24,810 nt of DNA from a virus. Both the position numbers and the translations under genes were made by a program. The notes beneath the pieces were generated by a model. The model made no database searches and was not told where the DNA came from. It worked only from the letters and a program-made list of their open reading frames with translations. Where the stretch lies: positions 1-24,810 of the IMG/VR virus record IMGVR_UViG_3300013132_000247, one strand, 5' to 3'. Every line of letters starts with the position of its first letter. The stretch's first letter is position 1. This document shows, one piece after another, positions 15,900 to 24,029 of this stretch.

Positions 15900-17540
15900 A
15901 TGACCACTACAAGAGTATTTGGCAATAATCCATTTGAAGTCTATCTCAAACCCACAAACAAGATACAGATAAAAGTATCTGGTTCTGGTTTGTCTAAAGG
16001 AGATGTTGTTGCATACAACACTAGCGGTCAATTAGTAAAAGCAAATGCATCAAGTAGAGTTCTTTCTTCTGTTGTTGGAATAGTGATAAGCGTTACTTCT
16101 AATACTGTCACTATTGTAACTCAAGGTGCTATTACAGATGCAGATTTAGGTTCAACTGTAACTTCCGCTCTTCCCGCTGGAAATGCTGGAACAGTTTATT
16201 TTCTAAGTGATAGTCAATCTGGAAAGATGACAGATACTCCACCTGTTGCTCTTGGCACAACAAGAATAGCCGTTTTACAAAAAATACAAGATGGTTGGAT
16301 TGTTCTCGGTACTCCAGGTATCGTCAATGGAATATCGTATCGTGGTTATGTAAATATTGCTGCAATACAACCTATCGGTACTGTTGCTCCTTTTGTTGGC
16401 AGTGAGGACTCTCTGCCGAAAAATTGGTTATTGTGCGACGGATCTTATGTTAGTATTGATACTTATCCTGAACTCTATAGATTATTAGGTTCGATCTATG
16501 GTCCAGTGACAGATGGAAGATTTAAGTTGCCAGATTTCCGTGGAAGAACACTAGTTGGTGCAGGATCTGGAAGTTCTCTAACAACAAGATTCATAGGAGA
16601 ACTGGGAGGAGAAGAAAAGCACCAACTATCTCTCGCAGAAATGCCTGCACACAATCACAAACCAGCAATAGGCACAAACGATGGTGTTGACTTCTGGTGG
16701 GGAAGTGATGATCGTGTCGGATCTCCTAATTTTGATTACGATGGAAGTGCTGCAACAAAACCTTCGGATGGATTTATTGCACCTTCATATAAAACAAATA
16801 CTGTTGGTGGTAATTCTCCACACAACAATATGCCTCCATATTCTGTTGCAAACTGGATAATAAGAGCAAAAGCAGAATCAGAATTTGCTCTATTAGATGT
16901 AAATGTCGAAAGTCTCACCAATGTTGAAAAGGGTATCACCTCTTCTAATGGTGATACAATCAGATATGACGGATCTTCTTGGAGATTTGTACAAGATAAA
17001 ATCACAAATAGTAAAGATATTGATATACCCACTGATGTTTCTGTCGGCGGTGTTGTCTCTGTGGTCAGTGTTTCGGATGGTGTTCCATCATTCACTATTT
17101 CAAATCCAACAGGAACTAACATCTTTATACCAGCAAGTCTTCCTGCATCTCATACAAATGGATCACCAAGACCAGCATCAACAATAGTGACTCTTGGTTC
17201 CACTACAGATTATCCTCTTGGAAGAAAAGGACTTGTTCATATTCATGGTACTTTAGAAATAGAGCCAACAAATGGTTCTGCTGATGGAACTGTAAATATG
17301 AATTTTGTTGGCTATAGCGGAAGCGGAGGTATTGATGTCTTTGATACAATCACTTTACCCCATTATGTCAAGGGTGATATAAAGAAAATGAAGATACCTG
17401 TTCATGTTACTGTTGGAACTCAGATATATCAATCTGGTTCGAATTCTGTATTCAAATACTCATATTACCTATCGACATCTACAGGATCTCAATTCAAAGC
17501 AAATAAACTAACAATAGATAATGTAAAGTTCGTCTTCTGA
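15900..17540 (+). CDS. Tail collar domain protein, gp12-like short tail fibre (546 aa)
   Basis: Residues about 159-325 are a phage tail collar domain as in T4 gp12: LLCDGSYVSIDTYPELYRLLG, then GRFKLPDFRGRTLVGAG, then MPAHNHKP and HNNMPPYSVANWIIRAK. The HNH near 250 matches where short-tail-fibre collar domains carry metal-binding histidines. Before it, residues about 20-155 form a beta module (LSKGDVVAYNTSGQLVKA, then AGTVYFLSDSQSGK) shared with the upstream fibre. After it, about 330-360 has a fibre repeat of the DVN..L...GDTIRYDGSSWRF kind. Residues 375-546 are a further beta-rich domain not present in T4 gp12. AGGAG at 15889-15893 supports the start. Likely a receptor-binding or baseplate fibre protein. 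Confidence 0.9.
   Translation: MTTTRVFGNNPFEVYLKPTNKIQIKVSGSGLSKGDVVAYNTSGQLVKANASSRVLSSVVGIVISVTSNTVTIVTQGAITDADLGSTVTSALPAGNAGTVYFLSDSQSGKMTDTPPVALGTTRIAVLQKIQDGWIVLGTPGIVNGISYRGYVNIAAIQPIGTVAPFVGSEDSLPKNWLLCDGSYVSIDTYPELYRLLGSIYGPVTDGRFKLPDFRGRTLVGAGSGSSLTTRFIGELGGEEKHQLSLAEMPAHNHKPAIGTNDGVDFWWGSDDRVGSPNFDYDGSAATKPSDGFIAPSYKTNTVGGNSPHNNMPPYSVANWIIRAKAESEFALLDVNVESLTNVEKGITSSNGDTIRYDGSSWRFVQDKITNSKDIDIPTDVSVGGVVSVVSVSDGVPSFTISNPTGTNIFIPASLPASHTNGSPRPASTIVTLGSTTDYPLGRKGLVHIHGTLEIEPTNGSADGTVNMNFVGYSGSGGIDVFDTITLPHYVKGDIKKMKIPVHVTVGTQIYQSGSNSVFKYSYYLSTSTGSQFKANKLTIDNVKFVF
16933..16957. repeat. 8-bp perfect inverted repeat in the collar gene
   Basis: GTATCACC at 16933-16940 and GGTGATAC at 16950-16957 are exact reverse complements around a 9-nt loop, within the region encoding the post-collar fibre repeat. 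No T-run follows. It may be chance. Confidence 0.4.
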
Positions 17541-17553
17541 AATCGGAGATTCC

Positions 17554-20500
17554 ATGTCTTATACCGCTGGCTTCAACTTTGATGTGTCTAATCTTGATAG
17601 CAACTTTTATAAAAAGTTGTCTACAGGAACTCCTATCTCTGATCCATATAAGACAATAACACTTTCTGGTAGTGCAGCAAATTTACAAATACAAGAACAT
17701 CTTAATAGCCTAAATGATCTGTTTATTGATGATTCGGTTAGAGTTGTTCTAAAATTTGGTGCAATAGAAGGCTCTACTAATGATGCAAGAGTAAACCCAA
17801 CATATTATCAATTCTCAAATCCTGTTCTTATTGATCATGCTGTTGCAGACAAACTTGTCATAGAGGGAGTTGCACCAAGCGACCACTCGGTTATTGGTGT
17901 TTCATATTATGATGCAGCCAATAAGGGATTGTTGAATGGATCTGGTGAAACATATTCAGGAGCAACAGCGGCCTCTCAAAATGGTTATTTTGCTCAATTG
18001 ATAATCACAAACGGAAATAGCCTTAAGATAGGTGAGTATCTTGCAGTATATGATAATCGCTATCAAAAGTATCTCAATCCATCATTTTATAAATTTACAG
18101 ATTCGGTAAATGGTAGAATATTTTCTACACCATATCCAGTAACAGCAGAAAAGTTAAGAGCATCTCTTATCAATGGTGTTCATAAAATCGTGGATAAAAT
18201 TGATCTTGAGGCAAGCGGTGTTACAGGAGCAACTGTAAATCCAGAAACAAAGGTCGATTATGTTACAGTTCATATTAACAACTACAATCCAACCTATACC
18301 ATAGGGTTACAGTCTTATGGTATTACATTCGCAAGAAGAGCCTATCTAACACCACAAGGAATTATTGGAAGATACGAACAAGGTTACGGATCTAGCACAG
18401 TTCTTGAAGATCCTCTTTTCTTTTCGGGCTTGACATCAGGAACAACGGGTGATGATAGTGCAATACCAGGTTATCGCTCCTCTACTGATTACAAATATGG
18501 AGTTGGTGGAAGTATAGATGGAACTAAATTTTTGTCTAATGTTTTATCTGGTTCTTCTGCGATAAACGCAAATCAACAAGGCTTGACATCTTACTATGTT
18601 GTTGAATCTACAGCATATACAGTTGGTGCAGAATGGGAAAGATATGAAAGACTATACGATTCCACTGCTCTTAACCCTGCTCAAAATTATCGTGACTCAA
18701 ATGATTTCCGTGCAAAGGGATTCAAGACGATTATAGAATGCACATCTGATGGATTTGTTATAGCAAACGCAAATAAAGCACCAGAGATAAAGAACATTCT
18801 GATTCTCTCTAAAAATGGTTCTGGAAACGGAATCAGAGTAGATAACAGTTCTTCTGTAAATATAAGACAGATTGCTGTTGTTGGCTTTACGGCGGGTGCT
18901 GGCATATTTGCAAATAATAAATCAACAGTAAATATACTTGCAGACAAATTCTCTGATCCAGAAGTCTTCCGTGAAGTAGGAGCATTTTCTTGTTGTAACT
19001 ATACAGGATTTGAAGCAAGAAATCACTCCAATATTAATTCACCACGCTCCATTGCAACTGGCAATAGATTTGCTAATTACTACGCTGCGGAAAATTCGTA
19101 TATAAATGCATATGCGGTTAATTCTATTTCATCACATAAGCATGGAATAGTCTCTGTTGGAAAGAGTTTCATCAATGCCGATTCTGCTTTCTCTTGTTTT
19201 AATGCTTCAGATGGATTCTTTTCATCAAATGGAAGTCTGTTGACGATTAATTCTGGAAGAGCGTGTTACAACTACGGCAATGGAGTTCATGCATTTTCTT
19301 CGGGAGAAGTAAGAGCATTCGATATTATTGTTTCATCCAACAAAAAAGATGGAATAGTTGCAAATGATATGTCAACGATTATATGTGGAGATTCTTCTAA
19401 AGAACCTGTAGATTGGGATACAAAATATGGATACTCTCTCGAAAGTCCATACTATAGATTTGAAAATCCAACCAATGTTTCTCAATCTCGTTTCAATGGT
19501 ATAGCAGGGTTAGCAGCATCGACCGATTCTTTCGTAAATGCTTCATTTTTTGAAACTCATAACAATTCTAGACTAGGTGGCGAGTGGGGTAAACTTCGTG
19601 ATGTCAATTGCATATACAATCCTCTCATAGGATATTGTTTTGGTGGAGCATCTGGTAGTTCGGCTGGAATGACTTGCGATGCAGGATATCGTTATTGCGA
19701 TGATGCCGTATACACTGAATCTATTTCCTCGGCTACAGATTTGTCATCATTGAATGCGCTTCTCAATGATAAAACTCCCACAAATAGTCCATCATATTGT
19801 ATTCCCTATACAGATTCCCGTGGAGTGACCGCACAGGTTCCTGTGTCCAAGAGTCGCTATCTGGGTGTAGTAGGCAAAGTAGAAACAATAGTAAAGAGTG
19901 TTTTGGGAAATAGTGGCGGTATCACTATGGGAAGAATTCTTGCTTGCAAAGGATATCTTCCAGGATGTCTTGTTATAGGTCAAGGCTATTCCGCTGATTC
20001 TGGAACGGGTGTTCCTGGTGGAGCATTCGGTGGAGGATCCGAAGTAGTACCCTCTGGATATGGAGTTTGTAGTTCAGAAAATGATGTGAGTGAAATAATA
20101 CTAGGTTCGACAGGAACAGCGATACAATCATTTGCTATTGCTAATGAGATTCTTGCTTGCACTGCTGATACAAGTACTCTTCTGCTAAACACTGTTTGTG
20201 TTTCCCAAGATGGAGCATTTCTTACTCCACCACGACCACTTGCTCTAGTTATTCCAAATTATGATGTAGAAATACGGGACTCTTCGAAGATTGCTCTTGC
20301 CGGTAGAATAGCAAACTTTGGTTATTATGATATAAGAACCGGTGTTAGAATACAGCCCTTCTATGGTCAAGATTTATCACAAACCATTCTTCGTCCCGCT
20401 ACACTAGTTGGATATGCTGGAAATAGAAATGGAAGTGAACTAGTTATCACCGATCAAACAACAGCGGAGACAGGAATATTAGGAGATCAAGGAATTGCGG

Positions 20501-20766
20501 CAAGAGATACTCTTAGAGCAATTAGATATTCTTCAGAGGACTTCTTGTCTGCTGCTGATCTATATGATCCTGTCGCTCAAACTGGCTATATCAACACAGA
20601 ACCATACAAACTAGATCTTGGAAAGATTGATCCAGAAACTGGCGCATTGACGAGTGCTATAGGAATCACTGCTTCTTCTATTCTCTTTGAGAACACGGCA
20701 AGTGTTCCACAAGCATCTCAAGGAACAAACGATTCAACATCTGGAAACGGTTATCCTACATATTGA
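17554..20766 (+). CDS. Giant beta-helix virion protein A, paralogue of the next gene (1070 aa)
   Basis: Residues 98-122 (LVIEGVAPSDHSVIGVSYYD) and the following GYFAQLIITNGNSLKIGEYLAVYD align with the N-terminal part of the next protein. The shared part resumes at FRAKGFKTII (about 385) and continues as a Gly/Asn/Ser-rich array of short strands from about 429 to 680 (SSSVNIRQIAVVGF, NKSTVNILAD, FSCCNYTGFEARNHSNIN), typical of a right-handed parallel beta-helix. Residues about 690-1070 are a separate C-terminal region, Cys-containing at first, absent from the paralogue. Such proteins usually serve as tail spikes, fibres or appendage plates. No hydrolase residues can be assigned. GGAG at 17545-17548 fits the ATG. 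Confidence 0.85.
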   Translation: MSYTAGFNFDVSNLDSNFYKKLSTGTPISDPYKTITLSGSAANLQIQEHLNSLNDLFIDDSVRVVLKFGAIEGSTNDARVNPTYYQFSNPVLIDHAVADKLVIEGVAPSDHSVIGVSYYDAANKGLLNGSGETYSGATAASQNGYFAQLIITNGNSLKIGEYLAVYDNRYQKYLNPSFYKFTDSVNGRIFSTPYPVTAEKLRASLINGVHKIVDKIDLEASGVTGATVNPETKVDYVTVHINNYNPTYTIGLQSYGITFARRAYLTPQGIIGRYEQGYGSSTVLEDPLFFSGLTSGTTGDDSAIPGYRSSTDYKYGVGGSIDGTKFLSNVLSGSSAINANQQGLTSYYVVESTAYTVGAEWERYERLYDSTALNPAQNYRDSNDFRAKGFKTIIECTSDGFVIANANKAPEIKNILILSKNGSGNGIRVDNSSSVNIRQIAVVGFTAGAGIFANNKSTVNILADKFSDPEVFREVGAFSCCNYTGFEARNHSNINSPRSIATGNRFANYYAAENSYINAYAVNSISSHKHGIVSVGKSFINADSAFSCFNASDGFFSSNGSLLTINSGRACYNYGNGVHAFSSGEVRAFDIIVSSNKKDGIVANDMSTIICGDSSKEPVDWDTKYGYSLESPYYRFENPTNVSQSRFNGIAGLAASTDSFVNASFFETHNNSRLGGEWGKLRDVNCIYNPLIGYCFGGASGSSAGMTCDAGYRYCDDAVYTESISSATDLSSLNALLNDKTPTNSPSYCIPYTDSRGVTAQVPVSKSRYLGVVGKVETIVKSVLGNSGGITMGRILACKGYLPGCLVIGQGYSADSGTGVPGGAFGGGSEVVPSGYGVCSSENDVSEIILGSTGTAIQSFAIANEILACTADTSTLLLNTVCVSQDGAFLTPPRPLALVIPNYDVEIRDSSKIALAGRIANFGYYDIRTGVRIQPFYGQDLSQTILRPATLVGYAGNRNGSELVITDQTTAETGILGDQGIAARDTLRAIRYSSEDFLSAADLYDPVAQTGYINTEPYKLDLGKIDPETGALTSAIGITASSILFENTASVPQASQGTNDSTSGNGYPTY

Positions 20767-20780
20767 CACGGGAGTGAAAA

Positions 20781-23700
20781 ATGCCTAATAATCTTCAGTT
20801 TCTAGATGATCCAGATGATACACCATTCATCAACGAAAACATCACTCTTCATGTTGGAGTAGATGGAAGCGATGAATTCAATAGTGGACTAGAAGATTCT
20901 CCATTTCGTACACTTGGAAAAGCGGTAGATGTTGTTCGCAATAAAATGATTGGGAAAAACAATCTCGTCACAATACAAATTGGTTCAATAAAAAACGATA
21001 GAACAGGAAAAGAATCAAAGAAGTATTTTGAAGAAGAAGATATTGTCATTGATTTTGAGATGGCAAAAAGACTCAAAATAAAAGGAATACAACCAACCGA
21101 TCACGAAATAATAGGAGTTAGTTACTTCGATAAAGCAACAGACAGAGAGGGTTACTATTGCCAGGTATTGGTCACAAATCAAGACAAGATAAACATTGGA
21201 GATTATCTTGGAATATATGACCATATGTGCGCAAAAAAGAAAGATCCATCTTATTTCTGGGTCACAAACAACATAGGTTCTCCCGCAACACGCTTTATTA
21301 CTACAAACAATTGCTATGTTGAAGCAATTCGTGTTGACATGATTCTTGGAACACATGAAGTTGTCGATGTTAGTGAAACAATAAGAACTGCAATCCCAAC
21401 AGAACTATTTGATGCAGAAGGTCTTCAGATAGGAACTGTTACTCTGCATATAAAGAACAACAATCACACATATAAGAGACTAAACCAAATTCCATATTAT
21501 AATACTCTTGGAACAGAGTTTGGTAAGCCACTTCAGTATTATGCCGCTGGTGCAGGAAACTCTCCTCAACAGGGTCAAGGAAACGGTATTATACCTCCTG
21601 TGTTTTATGGGGCAGATATGCTTTCTCATCCAGAAACACTAGAAACAAATGGATATGAGCAATTCTATTATGCAAGCGGTGTACAACAAATAGAAATTGT
21701 AGACATAATGGTTCGTGGATACGGCTTTAGTCTACAACCACTAGATGGTAAAATCGTTGATCCCCGTGATCAGACTATTGCAAAAGATGCAAGTATTCTT
21801 TGGAATGATCCAACTCTTACAAAATATTTCAGAGTCATAGTTGCAAACAGAATTGCGACTTATTTCTATAAGAAAATGATATCAGATTTGCGATTAGACA
21901 ATGATCTTGCATTCTACTTTTCAAAGTCTACTAATCCGTTTATTACTGTTGAATCTATAGTAAATGCGGCAAAGAAAATTCGTGACTATCTTATTAGTGG
22001 TGCAAATAATCTTGTAGGTGTTCCTCCTTGGGATGAGAATAATCATCCAGGATATGGATTTGGTCCATTTCAAAGTGGAGCAATCAGAACACCACTCAGT
22101 GGTGGAGCCGAAATAGATCGTGGATCATATCCATCTGAATATGCAGATGAAAGTAAAACCTCTGTTCTTTTGCAATCTTACAATATTTATCCTCCAATAA
22201 ATGGTCAACTGTATGTTCCAACAATGGTAAAGAGAATAAGTCGTTGGTACAATGACAATACATCTCTCAATGGATTGCAATTAGATCGTTGGAATAATAT
22301 TGGCAACTTGAGTCCGTTCTTTTGTGGATATATCACTCCACAGGGTTGGTACAAGCAAAGATGGGTTACAAATCCCCAAGGAACAACAGGCAACGATATA
22401 GGAACACTCAATATTCTTCAAAAAGAAGGAATTAGTGCTTCTGATGGTGTAGAATACGGATATTATGAATTATTCGGTGGAAAGACACCAAATTACTGTG
22501 GAAACTCTTTTACCAATTTTAACGGAGTCTCTGGTAGATCTGTTGGCGTATTTTCAAATGAAAGATCAGCAACAAAAAACTACAGTCTCGTTGAAGCAAA
22601 CTCTTTCAATTTCGAATTAGATGGTGCAACAAATGACGCTTGGATAGGATCTAGCGGAAACACTTCTGCCTATGCCAATCGTGGATCAATGGGAAGTATT
22701 TGGTATTCGGGACTAGTCAATAATTTTCGTGTTGGTGGATTGGGAAGCGATAGATCAATTTCAGCAATTGGTGATTTTGTGATGGATCGTTATTTCTTTG
22801 GCTATGAAACAGGAAAAACACCATCTGCATATGACGCAATACAAGACAGAAATCAAATTCTACCAATACCGACTACAAATTCAAATATACATCGCTCTTC
22901 ACAAACAATTTCACCTAGAGCAAAATGTTTCAAATCTGTGTTGAGATTTGGCAAAAATGGTTTGTGTGTTAAATCAAAAACAAAACTAGGTCTAATCAAA
23001 GATCTTTGTATTGTTGGTCTTGGAGATACTTCAAAAAAGAAGACATACGGTATTCTTGTAGACCAAGAATCGGTTGCAAATATCACTAATGTTGCTGTAT
23101 CTGGATTCTATTGCGGAATAGGAGCAAAGAATCAGTCGATAGTCAATCTTCTTGCGGATCTTGGAAGTTCTACGAATCTTTTTTCTAAAGTAGATCCTGC
23201 TGCAATTGTCACTTGTTGCAATATAGGAATAGAAAGCAGCATCAAGTCCCATGTCAATGCAAGAAGAAGTATAAGCACTGGTTCTAAACTTGCGAATTAT
23301 CTTGCTGTTGCGAATTCTTCAATGGATTGCTCAAATACTGTTTCTACTGCTTCATTCAAGCACGGTTATGTTTGTGAATTCAATTCTTATATGAAAGCAA
23401 CTAATGCTTTTGCCGAATTAAATGGAGGTGTTGGATTCTGTGCATCGAATAATAGTATACTTGTCTGTCATCGTGGCCGATCTCTTTGGAATGGTCAAGA
23501 AGGAATATTAGCACAGAATAAGGGAACCGTAAAATGCTTTGAATTTATCTGTAGAGGAAATGATGCAGATGGAATGCTGGCAAAGAACAAATCAGTCATA
23601 TCAGCGGGTGCAAATTCAAGTACATTCTCTAACTATAGGCGTGAATTTGTTCGAGAAACAGAAGGTGTAGGAGCAAATCTCACCACAGCCTACTATGGAA

Positions 23701-24029
23701 TAGAAACTTCTTTACCTCCACATATGTTCATCGTTGTTGTACAGCCTTATGATAGTCTACAGGAACAAGGATCATTCTTACCCACGCCTGTTGTTGCGAT
23801 CAATAGTAATCCAACACATGGACTTACTCCTCTGTATCACGAATGTAGTCACACTATTTCAGAATTCAATGCTGGTTCTGGATTTGCAGCAGATACAGAT
23901 TCGACAATTATTGCAGATAATACCATCGCCAGATTCAACAGCAAAAAATATGGAGAGTTTTTCTTGTATGGGTGGTCTGGAACTAGAGGATCTTTTCCAA
24001 CAGATACATTTGCATCAGGAGGTCATTGA
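20781..24029 (+). CDS. Giant beta-helix virion protein B, paralogue of the previous gene (1082 aa)
   Basis: The N-terminus reads ITLHVGVDGSDEFNSGLEDSPFRTLGKAV, matching the 'VdGsDsn.G..ssPfrTi..A' cap that begins many extracellular and phage beta-helices (DUF1565-like). About 95-150 aligns with protein A (LKIKGIQPTDHEIIGVSYFD; INIGDYLGIYDH). From PRAKCFKSVL (about 712) it again matches A through the helix, including VTCCNIGIESSIKSHVNA near 807 and the KHGYV segment. Between these blocks lies about 480 residues against about 140 in A. That insertion is rich in Trp, Tyr and Pro and holds its own helical segment. The protein ends about 30 residues after the helix. GGGAG at 20770-20774 supports the start. 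Probably a virion surface adhesin or spike; no enzyme activity is claimed. Confidence 0.86.
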   Translation: MPNNLQFLDDPDDTPFINENITLHVGVDGSDEFNSGLEDSPFRTLGKAVDVVRNKMIGKNNLVTIQIGSIKNDRTGKESKKYFEEEDIVIDFEMAKRLKIKGIQPTDHEIIGVSYFDKATDREGYYCQVLVTNQDKINIGDYLGIYDHMCAKKKDPSYFWVTNNIGSPATRFITTNNCYVEAIRVDMILGTHEVVDVSETIRTAIPTELFDAEGLQIGTVTLHIKNNNHTYKRLNQIPYYNTLGTEFGKPLQYYAAGAGNSPQQGQGNGIIPPVFYGADMLSHPETLETNGYEQFYYASGVQQIEIVDIMVRGYGFSLQPLDGKIVDPRDQTIAKDASILWNDPTLTKYFRVIVANRIATYFYKKMISDLRLDNDLAFYFSKSTNPFITVESIVNAAKKIRDYLISGANNLVGVPPWDENNHPGYGFGPFQSGAIRTPLSGGAEIDRGSYPSEYADESKTSVLLQSYNIYPPINGQLYVPTMVKRISRWYNDNTSLNGLQLDRWNNIGNLSPFFCGYITPQGWYKQRWVTNPQGTTGNDIGTLNILQKEGISASDGVEYGYYELFGGKTPNYCGNSFTNFNGVSGRSVGVFSNERSATKNYSLVEANSFNFELDGATNDAWIGSSGNTSAYANRGSMGSIWYSGLVNNFRVGGLGSDRSISAIGDFVMDRYFFGYETGKTPSAYDAIQDRNQILPIPTTNSNIHRSSQTISPRAKCFKSVLRFGKNGLCVKSKTKLGLIKDLCIVGLGDTSKKKTYGILVDQESVANITNVAVSGFYCGIGAKNQSIVNLLADLGSSTNLFSKVDPAAIVTCCNIGIESSIKSHVNARRSISTGSKLANYLAVANSSMDCSNTVSTASFKHGYVCEFNSYMKATNAFAELNGGVGFCASNNSILVCHRGRSLWNGQEGILAQNKGTVKCFEFICRGNDADGMLAKNKSVISAGANSSTFSNYRREFVRETEGVGANLTTAYYGIETSLPPHMFIVVVQPYDSLQEQGSFLPTPVVAINSNPTHGLTPLYHECSHTISEFNAGSGFAADTDSTIIADNTIARFNSKKYGEFFLYGWSGTRGSFPTDTFASGGH
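24017..24022 (+). promoter_or_regulatory. Strong ribosome binding site AGGAGG for the last gene
   Basis: A full AGGAGG lies 6 nt before ATG 24029, inside the end of the preceding gene. It decides the start of the truncated final gene, whose ATG overlaps the upstream stop as TGATG. It is the best Shine-Dalgarno match among the starts in the window. Confidence 0.8.

Noticed and set aside
16398-16417. 20-nt near-palindrome GGCAGtGAG/CTCtCTGCC in the collar gene
   Set aside because: The arms are interrupted and the centre is too tight for a stable hairpin. It is inside coding sequence with no regulatory context.
16903-17187. Plus-strand 94-codon frame inside the collar gene
   Set aside because: It is out of frame with a strongly supported gene. 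Its product ends in a Gln/His-rich run produced by shifted reading. No independent support.
17554-24029. Polysaccharide depolymerase call for the beta-helix proteins
   Set aside because: A beta-helix scaffold alone does not show enzyme activity, and I could not point to paired acidic catalytic residues.
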